Origin: a virus
DNA length: 21,061 nucleotides
Virus record (IMG/VR): IMGVR_UViG_3300025941_000111
Span: 1 to 21,061 of that record
Direction: 5' to 3' (one strand)
Shown here: positions 13,539 to 19,670 of the stretch, piece after piece
Layout: each line of letters opens with the position of its first letter
Position numbering within the stretch: the first letter of the stretch is position 1
Notes under the pieces: generated by a model
Database searches by the model: none
Told to the model about the DNA's origin: nothing
Seen by the model: the letters and a program-made list of their open reading frames with translations, nothing else
Position numbers and translations under genes: made by a program

Positions 13539-16079
13539 CTATACGCGTCGGAATAAAGCCCTGTTTAGCCCCCGCCACCCTTTCGGTGAGGCAAGCGTCG
13601 TATCATTGTCGCCCTTGTCCTCGTCGGTAAATATGAACTTGGGCTCCATCGTCACCGAAATAGCGAGGCCAAACATCTCAGTTAGAGTGGCGATCTTGTA
13701 CTTGAACCGCAGCATGTTCCGCCCATTTTCGGTGTGCGCTTCGAGGACGCTGGCCTCCCGGAATTCGGCCATTACTCGCGCACCTTGAACAGGGAGCATG
13801 CCCATGTCGCGGCACACTTCGCCAACGCGCTTGTTGAGGTCCGACACGGTGAACGGCATCGATATGTCGGAGTCCTCCATTATGCGGCCGTCTTCTATGA
13901 TGAACTTCGCCACGCGCCTTGCGTAACTCATGTTCGACGCGACGATGTCGTTGTCGGTGGCCGCTGAATTTTCGGTGTTCTCTATCGCGTGCCGATCCGT
14001 CTCGAAATCCATAAAGTAGCGCATGTAATGTTCCCGCGCGTCTTTGCGGGCGAGCAATTCATTGAACCTGTCGAAGAATGGCTTGAGGGTTACCGTCCAT
14101 CGCCGAAAATCAGCGGCGGTCATCCTCTTGTGTTCTCTATCGTACGCTTTCATGTAGAACAGGGCACGGTCTTGTATGTTGGCCTGCCCCAAGTTCATAT
14201 CAATGTGGTTGCTGGCGAAAATGACGCGGGAAAAGATGCGGTAGTTTCGCGCCGATTGGAACTTCTCCGCGCCGCCGATACTGACGTTGCGGATTAGCTT
14301 CTTGATTTCTTCGGTGCTAGCTTCGGAGTGGAACTTGGCCTCGTCTATGAAGACGACCATCTTGCCTATGAACGGCTCGATGGCAAAGGCTCCTTCCAGT
14401 AATTTCGGCGAGGCCGTGCCCCATAAGCTCTGGAATATGGACATCAGAAAAGTGTTGCCGAAGAATGATTTGCCGACACCTTGACCCCCCACGATAACAG
14501 GCGCAACTTGCTGCTTGACGCCGGGGTGCTGAATGGTCCATGCTAACCATTGCTTTATCCATAACGCCTGAGCCTCGTTGTCTCGGGTCAAGTAGCATAA
14601 CAATTGGTCAAGATTGCTTACACACAGTTGCATCAAGTCCGAGTCGATGGGGTTTGCGGGGGCGATTGACCAACCTTTCCAGGTGTTGAAGGCGGTATTA
14701 ACAACCCTCTCGTCCTCGCTATCGTCGCTAATTTGCTCACCAATACGGTCAATTCTGAATATGCCGCCGGGGGCAAGTTCGGGGTACAAATCTCGTGTGT
14801 TAACCCTTTTCCTAATAGTTGAAATCTCAAAGAGCTTAAAGGCTGGTCGGGGTTTTCCCCCAACTCGTACAAAATCCCCTCTATGCCTTCGATCCAATTC
14901 GGCGCCGGAGTGCGCATATTGGGCAAAAGCTTGGAATCGCTCTCGATCGATATAGAGATCGTCAGTTTCATCGTATATGTACCTTTCGGCGAGCTTGGTG
15001 AGAATTGACACGTCGGCACCGGGCATCAGAACAGCCCGGAGCGCGTTCACTACATCGTCGCCGAAAAGCTGGGACATAGTCGGCCAGCCGGGAATCTTCG
15101 CGTCGGGATTTCGCTCGAGCTTGCCGCACGCATCGCGGTATGTGCGAACCCGCATGTAAGGCTCGTCGTCGCCCAGCGATTTGCAGATGAACTCTATCAG
15201 ACTTTCGGCGATGCTGTCGGAATCGACGGGGCAGAATACGTCGTCTGCGATCGCCTCGTGGTTGTTTAGCCCGTTGCTTTCGGCGACCACGCGTGCGAGC
15301 CACCCGCTTATTTTTTGGGCGGTGACTTGTCTAGATCCCTCAACCCAATGTGGTTGGAACAAGTACAGGGCTGTTCCGAAAGCGATGGCTCGGATAATAG
15401 TGTTAAACTCGGTCCTTCGAGGCGTCGTAACCGCCACATCTCCAACGGAATGGGCAACAACGGATCCGCCTTGGTACCAGACGGAAATGTCATAAGTGTC
15501 AGCCTTGACTTTGTTGACATATATCGATCCCGGCATTACGGTTTGTTTGGCTTCACGGACTAGGTTTGCTTGTTGCGTGCTTGTTGCGAGGGAGCGCAGC
15601 TCTACTTTGTGGCGCACGCCCCCGATCCGGAATTCGCTGGGTTCGAATTGCTTTAGCTGGTTAAAGTTGGAGGCTTCGGACTCGCCAAGCTGGACGAGCA
15701 AATGAGAAGGAGCCCCCACCGAAAGCCGTCCGAACTGGAACCGCGTATCGACCCCAAGATGGTTAAGTGCGGCAACGATGCATTGGTTATATGCGGGGTT
15801 GCTCGAATCAATGTCAATATCCACCCATCCGAACTGTAAGTTAAATCCGACATTGAGTATTTGGTGGTCTGGGTCATCGATCCAACTCTGGAGGTTTGTG
15901 TCGCGGTACCCTCGCGCGAACCAATCGTTCTCGTACGGTGTCTTGCCGCTCTGTTTTAAGAAAACGGCACCAACTTGAATAAAGTTGTTGTTAATTTGGT
16001 ATGTTATTGAGCGCTGTTCTCTGAGTAGTTTCTCATCGGCGGACTCGAATGAGAAGCCGCCTGTGACAGCTGATAACAT
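13539..16079 (-). CDS. PrimPol (AEP) - SF3 helicase fusion
   Basis: 846 residues from ATG 16079 with GAGGGG 5 nt upstream and a promoter 24 nt before it. The N-terminal third looks like a primase-polymerase of the archaeo-eukaryotic type: VDIDID (D87, D89, motif I), APSH (S125-H126, motif II) and KVELRS (E160, motif III), preceded by the typical WIDDPDHQILNVGF segment. The C-terminal part is a D5/SF3-like helicase: GGQGVGKS Walker A (about 526-534), VVFIDE Walker B (about 573) and ASNH motif C (about 620). Such fusions make primers, may extend them, and unwind the fork, often as hexamers. With dpoZ in the same region, this protein is the likely primase-helicase and DpoZ the main polymerase. 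Polymerase activity of the N-domain and its base preference cannot be read from the sequence. Confidence 0.85.
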   Translation of the reverse strand: MLSAVTGGFSFESADEKLLREQRSITYQINNNFIQVGAVFLKQSGKTPYENDWFARGYRDTNLQSWIDDPDHQILNVGFNLQFGWVDIDIDSSNPAYNQCIVAALNHLGVDTRFQFGRLSVGAPSHLLVQLGESEASNFNQLKQFEPSEFRIGGVRHKVELRSLATSTQQANLVREAKQTVMPGSIYVNKVKADTYDISVWYQGGSVVAHSVGDVAVTTPRRTEFNTIIRAIAFGTALYLFQPHWVEGSRQVTAQKISGWLARVVAESNGLNNHEAIADDVFCPVDSDSIAESLIEFICKSLGDDEPYMRVRTYRDACGKLERNPDAKIPGWPTMSQLFGDDVVNALRAVLMPGADVSILTKLAERYIYDETDDLYIDRERFQAFAQYAHSGAELDRRHRGDFVRVGGKPRPAFKLFEISTIRKRVNTRDLYPELAPGGIFRIDRIGEQISDDSEDERVVNTAFNTWKGWSIAPANPIDSDLMQLCVSNLDQLLCYLTRDNEAQALWIKQWLAWTIQHPGVKQQVAPVIVGGQGVGKSFFGNTFLMSIFQSLWGTASPKLLEGAFAIEPFIGKMVVFIDEAKFHSEASTEEIKKLIRNVSIGGAEKFQSARNYRIFSRVIFASNHIDMNLGQANIQDRALFYMKAYDREHKRMTAADFRRWTVTLKPFFDRFNELLARKDAREHYMRYFMDFETDRHAIENTENSAATDNDIVASNMSYARRVAKFIIEDGRIMEDSDISMPFTVSDLNKRVGEVCRDMGMLPVQGARVMAEFREASVLEAHTENGRNMLRFKYKIATLTEMFGLAISVTMEPKFIFTDEDKGDNDTTLASPKGWRGLNRALFRRV

Positions 16080-16102
16080 GATTTCCCCTCGACGATAGCA
16101 CC

Positions 16103-16131
16103 AGTATAGCAGTACGCGCGGGCGGTGTCAA
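16103..16131 (-). promoter_or_regulatory. Promoter (TTGACA-17-TATACT, TGn) for the PrimPol-helicase gene
   Basis: The -35 box TTGACA is at 16131-16126 and the -10 box TATACT at 16108-16103. The spacer is 17 bp, ending TGC. The predicted start near 16096 leaves a leader of about 17 nt with GAGGGG. The spacer contains one copy of the TACGC-type repeat of the adjoining region. Confidence 0.87.
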
Positions 16132-16319
16132 GATTGAATGCAAACACGCAACATGGTTCATACGCGGGCCACGGGATGCCATACGCCAGCGGCGCGGCTG
16201 GGTGGCGGGCCTGTGGGTGGCGGGCACCGTACGACCCATACGCTCGGGGCAGCGGACCGTACGCACGGGGCAGCTGCGGGCCTATGCACCGCGCGCCCAC
16301 GCGGGGGTGAGAAAGGGAC
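16132..16319. repeat. Non-coding divergent-promoter region with iteron-like repeats (candidate origin or operator)
   Basis: No credible gene lies here. A 12-bp direct repeat TGGGTGGCGGGC occurs at 16199-16210 and 16214-16225. TACGCWCGGGGCAG occurs at 16239-16252 and 16260-16273, a 21-bp spacing, or two helical turns. Further (A/G)TACGC copies lie near 16112, 16160 and 16181, and the palindrome CGTACG is at 16228 and 16258. The region is GC-rich and sits between the divergent promoters of the replication protein and of a lone acidic protein. An origin or a shared operator are both possible. Confidence 0.5.
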
Positions 16320-16348
16320 TTGACAGCTGCCACTCGGCGTGGTATACT
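16320..16348 (+). promoter_or_regulatory. Plus-strand promoter (TTGACA-17-TATACT, TGn)
   Basis: The -35 box TTGACA is at 16320-16325 and the -10 box TATACT at 16343-16348. The 17-bp spacer ends TGG. It is the only promoter of this family found on the plus strand, and it serves the 79-aa gene. Confidence 0.88.
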
Positions 16349-16378
16349 GCGGGAGTCCTACAACCCCGGAGGTTCACA

Positions 16379-16618
16379 ATGCCAGCTAAGACTAAGAATA
16401 TTGGGTTCACTGAAGACCAGTTGCTAACGCTACGCGCCGTCTGGCAGTATTTCCTTGAAGACGAAGAGGGAATGGCCAACATCGCCGGAGCGCTGGGTTA
16501 TGACGACGAAGCTCGCGGATTGGATGAAAACGGCGACTACGAAAAGGAAGACGGTGAATCCAAGGACCCACTCGTACGGGTTGTCAATGAGATTGGTTTG
16601 CTGGTCATGACGGATTAA
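16379..16618 (+). CDS. Very acidic 79-aa protein, lone plus-strand early gene
   Basis: 79 residues from ATG 16379, with GGAGG 6 nt upstream and a strong promoter 31 nt before it. Longer in-frame starts lie upstream of the promoter and are rejected. I count 19 acidic against 7 basic residues, concentrated in LEDEEG, YDDEARGLDENGD and YEKEDGES, giving a strongly negative protein. The first third looks helical (TEDQLLTLRAVWQYFLEDEE). No family is recognised. It is isolated by its orientation, own promoter and own terminator, as expected for a dosage-critical early protein or a moron. DNA mimicry (anti-restriction, anti-CRISPR or host-protein binding) is a reasonable guess from charge alone, not a finding. 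Confidence 0.7.
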   Translation: MPAKTKNIGFTEDQLLTLRAVWQYFLEDEEGMANIAGALGYDDEARGLDENGDYEKEDGESKDPLVRVVNEIGLLVMTD

Positions 16619-16644
16619 GTCGGGTATCTCCTTCCCGACATGTG

Positions 16645-16687
16645 CGGCCCCGGCGTTTTCTGGTCATTTCGCCGGGGCCGTTTTCTT
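16645..16687 (+). terminator. Intrinsic terminator after the 79-aa gene
   Basis: A perfect 11-bp stem CGGCCCCGGCG / CGCCGGGGCCG (16645-16655 and 16670-16680) with a 14-nt loop is followed by TTTTCTT. It lies between convergent genes and may also stop minus-strand transcripts, where an A-rich loop and no downstream T-run make it weaker. Confidence 0.88.
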
Positions 16688-16868
16688 ATTTATCCGCGAA
16701 GTACGCGACGTTCTCCCCACGGTAAATCATCGTAAAGCCGCTGGGGATATCCCGCACCTTTTCGGCGCGGGGCCACATTCTCTCAGCCTCGCCTAACTCA
16801 ACGCTGCGGCGCTTCGAGAATTCCATCGCCGACTCGTTGGCGATTCGCGTAATGAACATCTGCATCAT
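16686..16868 (-). CDS. Small phage protein, function unknown
   Basis: 60 residues from ATG 16868, preferred because AGGGG lies 7 nt upstream. An ATG at 16874 that overlaps the previous stop (ATGA) is an alternative and would add two residues. The sequence has an amphipathic N-terminal helix (MFITRIANESAMEFSKRR), a charged middle (ELGEAERMWPRAEKV) and a short strand-like end (FTMIYRGENVAYFAD). No known motif is present. It is the last gene of the right-hand minus-strand operon, ending at the shared terminator. Confidence 0.5.
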   Translation of the reverse strand: MMQMFITRIANESAMEFSKRRSVELGEAERMWPRAEKVRDIPSGFTMIYRGENVAYFADK

Positions 16869-16870
16869 GA

Positions 16871-17167
16871 TCATTCCCCTTTCGGCGGGATCTGAATGGT
16901 AGGAAACTTGGCCTCAAGTTTGCTGGTTATGTGTCGCTGGCAGAAGGCGCGCTTCGAGCCGAACCACACAAACTCGGCGAATACCTTGGGGTAGTTGGTG
17001 GCGCTGGCTTGCTGTATGTTCCGTACCGTCCTCCTTGTTACGCCGAAATGCTCGGCAATCTCATCGAAATCCACCCCACAAAGAACCAGAGCGAACACCT
17101 GGCATTTTTCAAATAGGGTCAGTTTCGCTACTTTGTTGTTGATAGGGCTCTGGAACGATGAGTTCAT
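16871..17167 (-). CDS. Small helix-turn-helix protein, paralogue of the 189-aa HTH protein
   Basis: 98 residues from ATG 17167, with CGGAG 7 nt upstream. Residues about 17-50 (FEKCQVFALVLCGVDFDEIA, then EHFGVTRRTVRNIQQ) form a resolvase/Hin-like helix-turn-helix. The pattern C-x-V/I-x-AL, then GV, LA/IA, (Y/F)G, RRTV-x-(H/N)I, then a (H/N)Y-x-x-V segment and a G-x-x-x-F-x-x-(R/Y)-x-IT end is shared with the 189-aa gene at 17599-18168, so the two are paralogous modules. It probably binds DNA. The target could be the promoter family or the repeats described here, but this is not shown by the sequence. The overlap with the upstream gene is 59 nt. Confidence 0.65.
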   Translation of the reverse strand: MNSSFQSPINNKVAKLTLFEKCQVFALVLCGVDFDEIAEHFGVTRRTVRNIQQASATNYPKVFAEFVWFGSKRAFCQRHITSKLEAKFPTIQIPPKGE

Positions 17168-17402
17168 CCGAGTACTCCGAAAGATGAGCGTGCCAGCCGA
17201 TATCGAGAATGGCTGCGGCCAGTTCCAGTAATGCGAGCGTCTTGCCTTGGGTTTGGAGTTCTTCGATGAAACGCTCCGTGGATGGGGTTGGGCTCTTGTA
17301 CGATTCGTCCAACGCGGCCTTCAGTATGTTGGCCCGCGCCTGAACCCAGTTGAAGAGCCGGATTCTGTCGGAATGTTCGATCAATGGGTCATCCCTTCGC
17401 AT
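17109..17402 (-). CDS. Helical small phage protein, function unknown
   Basis: 97 residues from ATG 17402. The alternative TTG start at 17384 has AAGGG 8 nt upstream and a TTGA overlap with the previous stop, giving ~91 residues, and may be the real one. The protein looks all-helical: IRLFNWVQARANILKAALDE, then STERFIEELQTQGKTLALLE, then LAAAILDIGWHAHLSEYSDE, with a Gln/Ser-rich tail. No catalytic motif or signal is visible. It lies between a zinc-ribbon gene and an HTH gene in one operon. Confidence 0.5.
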   Translation of the reverse strand: MRRDDPLIEHSDRIRLFNWVQARANILKAALDESYKSPTPSTERFIEELQTQGKTLALLELAAAILDIGWHAHLSEYSDELIVPEPYQQQSSETDPI

Positions 17403-17587
17403 TTGGTGCCATCCCAAGTGCCGCAATAAGATATGCCGCACTCAACGCACTGGTAATGCGGGTGGCTCTGTGTTTGGATCATCGTGATGATGAACACGTT
17501 GCCCTTGCATCGCCCACACTCAGCGATTCCTCCGGGAATAACGTTCCCATCCACGTCTTCCAGTGTGGTTGGTCGCATCGTCATCAT
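17381..17587 (-). CDS. Small zinc-ribbon protein
   Basis: 68 residues from ATG 17587, with AGGAG 8 nt upstream. Two CxxC knuckles (C24-C27 and C47-C50) separated by a strand-rich loop (NVFIITMIQTQSHPHYQ) make a classic four-Cys zinc ribbon. Proteins of this size bind nucleic acids or act as subunits of larger complexes. A transcription-related role is common in the fold but unproven. It is the first gene downstream of the promoter-like element inside the 189-aa HTH gene (17710-17738). Confidence 0.65.
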   Translation of the reverse strand: MMTMRPTTLEDVDGNVIPGGIAECGRCKGNVFIITMIQTQSHPHYQCVECGISYCGTWDGTKCEGMTH

Positions 17588-17598
17588 TGGTCATTCTC

Positions 17599-18168
17599 CT
17601 ATATGTCGAACACTTGCTCTTTGGCCGCTTCGTAGCAGGACTTGCTGGTCATTCGTGACTCCTCGCCATTGTGGAGCCACTGTTCCGGCACCTGCCCGTC
17701 GCGATCCTGATAGTACCATCCCGCGCCCACGTTGTCAAGTCCCGCTTCTCTCCACGCAATGATAATGCGGTGAGGCCCGCTGGTGTTCTCATTGCTGACG
17801 TTGTGGACGCCCTTGTATTTGGTGGCGTTGCGGATAGGCCGAAATTCGGACACTGGAATGAAGGTCTCCATCACCTTCTTGAGCTTGTTGAGCCCGTTTT
17901 CGGTGATGTATTGGCGCTGGAATGCCTCCTTGCCCAGCTTGATTTCCTCGGCCTTCACGTCCTTGTAGTGCGACGACCGGGGGTTGTAAATGTGTGTGAC
18001 TGTTCTCCTATCCAGCCCGTACGCTTCGGCAAGCGCCGTGCGCGGAACACCCGTCCGGTAAAGGGCGAGTATCTCGCAGCGCTGATCGAAGTCCAGCTTG
18101 TGGGCGAACTTGCCCTGTCTGCCAAACTTCATGGTCTTGATGCTTGATAGAATGTCCTCGTAGCTCAT
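17599..18168 (-). CDS. Helix-turn-helix protein with unknown C-terminal domain
   Basis: 189 residues from ATG 18168, with AGGAG 5 nt upstream. Residues about 24-55 (FDQRCEILALYRTGVPRTAL, then AEAYGLDRRTVTHIY) form a helix-turn-helix, and SSHYKDVKAEEIKLGKEAFQ continues the same module as in the 98-aa paralogue. The C-terminal half (about 110-189) has YKGVHNVSNENTSGPHRIII, then a W-rich strand region (GAGWYYQDRDGQVPEQWLHN) and a GEESRMTSKSCYEAA helix; I do not recognise this domain. A DNA-binding regulator or a DNA-modifying accessory is possible. An internal promoter-like sequence lies in the codons for its GLDNVGAGWYYQ segment. Confidence 0.65.
   Translation of the reverse strand: MSYEDILSSIKTMKFGRQGKFAHKLDFDQRCEILALYRTGVPRTALAEAYGLDRRTVTHIYNPRSSHYKDVKAEEIKLGKEAFQRQYITENGLNKLKKVMETFIPVSEFRPIRNATKYKGVHNVSNENTSGPHRIIIAWREAGLDNVGAGWYYQDRDGQVPEQWLHNGEESRMTSKSCYEAAKEQVFDI
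17710..17738 (-). promoter_or_regulatory. Promoter-like element inside the HTH gene (TTGACA-17-TACTAT, TGn)
   Basis: TTGACA is at 17738-17733 and TACTAT at 17715-17710. The 17-bp spacer ends TGG. It matches the intergenic promoters of this window but lies in coding sequence. It would serve the zinc-ribbon gene and those after it. Confidence 0.55.
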
Positions 18169-18178
18169 GTTCGCTCCT

Positions 18179-18210
18179 GTAGAAGAGCGGCCCCCGTGTT
18201 CGGGGGCCGC
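18179..18210 (-). terminator. Strong hairpin before the HTH gene (weak terminator or attenuator)
   Basis: A 9-bp perfect GC stem (arms 18202-18210 and 18187-18195) with a 6-nt loop is followed on the minus strand by TCTTCTAC and then, at once, the RBS of the 189-aa gene. The T content of the tail is low, so it may be a partial terminator or a 3'-end stabiliser. Confidence 0.55.
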
Positions 18211-18217
18211 GTGGGGG

Positions 18218-19186
18218 TCACCGAATGCGGGGGGCGGGTGCTTGCTCCTTCACCTGCCTCTCGATTTGGACGTCTCCGCCCTTGCTCCATCCCTCGCGGT
18301 AAGCGGGGGTGCTCCGCCGCTGCTCTTCGGCGGTGGGCTTCCGCTTGCGCGTGGTCTGCGTCTTCCAGTATTGGTCGGAGGCTTCCTTGTTCATTCTCTC
18401 CTGTTCTGCGGCGAGCTTGCGCGCTTCCTCGGGGTGCTCTTCCGCCCACTTGCGGAACTTGCGCAGCTCCTCTTCGGCGGCGGCTTCGGCCGCCACCTGT
18501 CTTGCCTCGCGTTCTACCCGGTACCTTGCGGCCGTTCCGGGCTCCCACCCATTGATGAAGTCGGCGTTCAGGTCCTCCTCCGTGTTGATCACATCCTGAA
18601 GGACCACCGCGTTACGCGTATCGATGCCCGCCGAAAGGTTGCGTGCCCGTTCCTGTGCGATCCGCTCCTTCTCGGCGGCTAGGTGCTCCCACCGCTTGGT
18701 CCACAGCCGGTTCGTGAGTCTTCCGGCCAGCCCCTCGCGGTAGGCGATTGCCTCCTTGATGAAGACCGACTTTCCGGGGCGGTTCTCCTTGACCCACCTT
18801 CTCGCCAGCCTTTCGGTGACCCCCTCGAGGTATTCTGCCATGACGCGGGCACCGATTACGTTGGCCTTCGAGCCGATCAGCTGGTGTTCGTATGTCCCGC
18901 CAGCCTTGTTGCCTTGAATGTACGAGTATCGGCAAAAGTTCAGCGTGGCGGTTGCGAACCACAACGCTCTCTGCCATTTGTACAGCCCGCCGCCCATCTT
19001 TACATCCTCGCGGGCGTCGAACGTCTTGGCCTGCTGATTCACAGTGGCCATGTCAAGGTTGTAAGCCTCAAGCAGGTCCTGTGCCTTCTGCGCGGCGCTT
19101 GCCGCCTCTGCTTCGTTAGTGTTGTTGCCAGCCAGCGCAAGGAGCTTTCGCACCTTTGCGATGACTGCCTCGATGTCTTGTCCCAT
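18218..19186 (-). CDS. DUF2786-domain phage protein with a long charged C-terminus
   Basis: 322 residues from ATG 19186, with AAGGAG 5 nt upstream. A longer reading to 19444 is Arg/Ser-rich shadow sequence running through the previous gene and the promoter. Residues about 5-46 (IEAVIAKVRKLLALAGNNTN, then EAEAASAAQKAQDLLEAYNL) are a textbook DUF2786 helical domain. A second conserved block follows (WQRALWFATATLNFCRYSY, then HQLIGSKANVIGARVMAEYL), as in many phage and plasmid DUF2786 proteins. The last ~120 residues are Glu/Arg/Lys/Ala-rich helix, probably coiled coil. The family's function is not established. It is the second gene of the operon starting at the 19416-19444 promoter. Confidence 0.8.
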   Translation of the reverse strand: MGQDIEAVIAKVRKLLALAGNNTNEAEAASAAQKAQDLLEAYNLDMATVNQQAKTFDAREDVKMGGGLYKWQRALWFATATLNFCRYSYIQGNKAGGTYEHQLIGSKANVIGARVMAEYLEGVTERLARRWVKENRPGKSVFIKEAIAYREGLAGRLTNRLWTKRWEHLAAEKERIAQERARNLSAGIDTRNAVVLQDVINTEEDLNADFINGWEPGTAARYRVEREARQVAAEAAAEEELRKFRKWAEEHPEEARKLAAEQERMNKEASDQYWKTQTTRKRKPTAEEQRRSTPAYREGWSKGGDVQIERQVKEQAPAPRIR

Positions 19187-19196
19187 GATTGCTCCT

Positions 19197-19379
19197 TTAC
19201 TCGTACTTGATCGTGACTTCCACGATCTTGCCGACTTCCAAGTTTCCGACGGCGCTCTTGCGCAGGTAGCAAGCGCCCTGCACTTCGATGGTCTTCTCGC
19301 CGTTGGCATCGATTTCGTAGAGCTTGACTGCTCCGGGGGTGTGGTCAAGCACTTTGAGCTTGTAGGTCTTCGTCGGCAT
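19197..19379 (-). CDS. Small beta-rich early protein, function unknown
   Basis: 60 residues from ATG 19379, with AGGAG 6 nt upstream. It is made of alternating strands (TYKLKVLDHT, AVKLYEIDANG, KTIEVQGACYL, KIVEVTIKYE). No motif is recognised. It is the first gene after the 19416-19444 promoter, with a leader of about 30 nt, so it should be strongly and early expressed. It ends 10 nt before the DUF2786 gene. Confidence 0.55.
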   Translation of the reverse strand: MPTKTYKLKVLDHTPGAVKLYEIDANGEKTIEVQGACYLRKSAVGNLEVGKIVEVTIKYE

Positions 19380-19403
19380 CTGCTTCTCCTATCGCGGCGG
19401 GTG

Positions 19404-19438
19404 CGCCGCGTGCCCACTCTACCACGGGGCACGCGGCG
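19404..19438. repeat. 12-bp perfect inverted repeat bracketing a -10 box
   Basis: Arms CGCCGCGTGCCC (19404-19415) and GGGCACGCGGCG (19427-19438) are separated by 11 bp that contain the -10 box of the 19416-19444 promoter. The arms cover the spacer and the expected start site, so this suggests an operator. In read-through RNA from upstream it would also form a hairpin. Confidence 0.7.
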
Positions 19439-19444
19439 TGTCAA
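19416..19444 (-). promoter_or_regulatory. Promoter (TTGACA-17-TAGAGT, TGn)
   Basis: TTGACA is at 19444-19439 and TAGAGT at 19421-19416. The 17-bp spacer ends TGG. It lies between the 70-aa and 60-aa genes. The -10 is the least consensus of the set, and the perfect inverted repeat around it suggests regulation. Confidence 0.8.
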
Positions 19445-19455
19445 GTTGGCCTTCT

Positions 19456-19668
19456 CTATTCTGCAGGCGGAGTGCTTAGCCGCCTGTGCATTTCTTTCAT
19501 CGCCTCGGACATATTCTCATATGGGCCGAGCACAGGACCATCGAAAGTGCGAAGAAATACTCGCTTCGAGCCGTCGCGGACGAACACTAAGTTCGCCACG
19601 CGAAGCTGTCCAATCCAGAACACGATTCCTCCGTCCTGCCGTTTCGATGTCATTACCCACTTTGCCAT
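19456..19668 (-). CDS. Small phage protein, function unknown
   Basis: 70 residues from ATG 19668, 2 nt after the previous stop; I see no clear RBS, so translation may rely on coupling. The sequence reads as a short antiparallel sheet (KWVMTSKRQDGGIVFWIGQL, then ANLVFVRDGSKRVFLRTF) followed by a helix (NMSEAMKEMHRRL). No known motif. It is the last gene of the upstream minus-strand operon, directly before the 19416-19444 promoter. Confidence 0.5.
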   Translation of the reverse strand: MAKWVMTSKRQDGGIVFWIGQLRVANLVFVRDGSKRVFLRTFDGPVLGPYENMSEAMKEMHRRLSTPPAE

Positions 19669-19670
19669 GG

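Noticed and set aside
15514-15542. Plus-strand TTGACA with TACGGT at 17 bp
   Set aside because: The -10 is poor, there is no TGn, and it is antisense inside the PrimPol-helicase gene with nothing suitable downstream.
16138-16378. Short open frames in the repeat region on both strands
   Set aside because: No RBS, low-complexity translation driven by the repeats, and overlap with two promoters.
18167-18682. Plus-strand open frames opposite the DUF2786 gene
   Set aside because: Antisense to a clear domain; Leu/Arg/Gly-rich shadow of the Glu/Ala/Arg-rich coding strand.
19046-19056. TTGACA on the minus strand inside the DUF2786 gene
   Set aside because: No TAnnnT at 16-18 bp; the sequence there is CAGGCC.
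19187-19444. N-terminal extension of the DUF2786 gene up to 19444
   Set aside because: It is Arg/Ser-rich, crosses the 60-aa gene and the promoter, and a strong RBS precedes ATG 19186.
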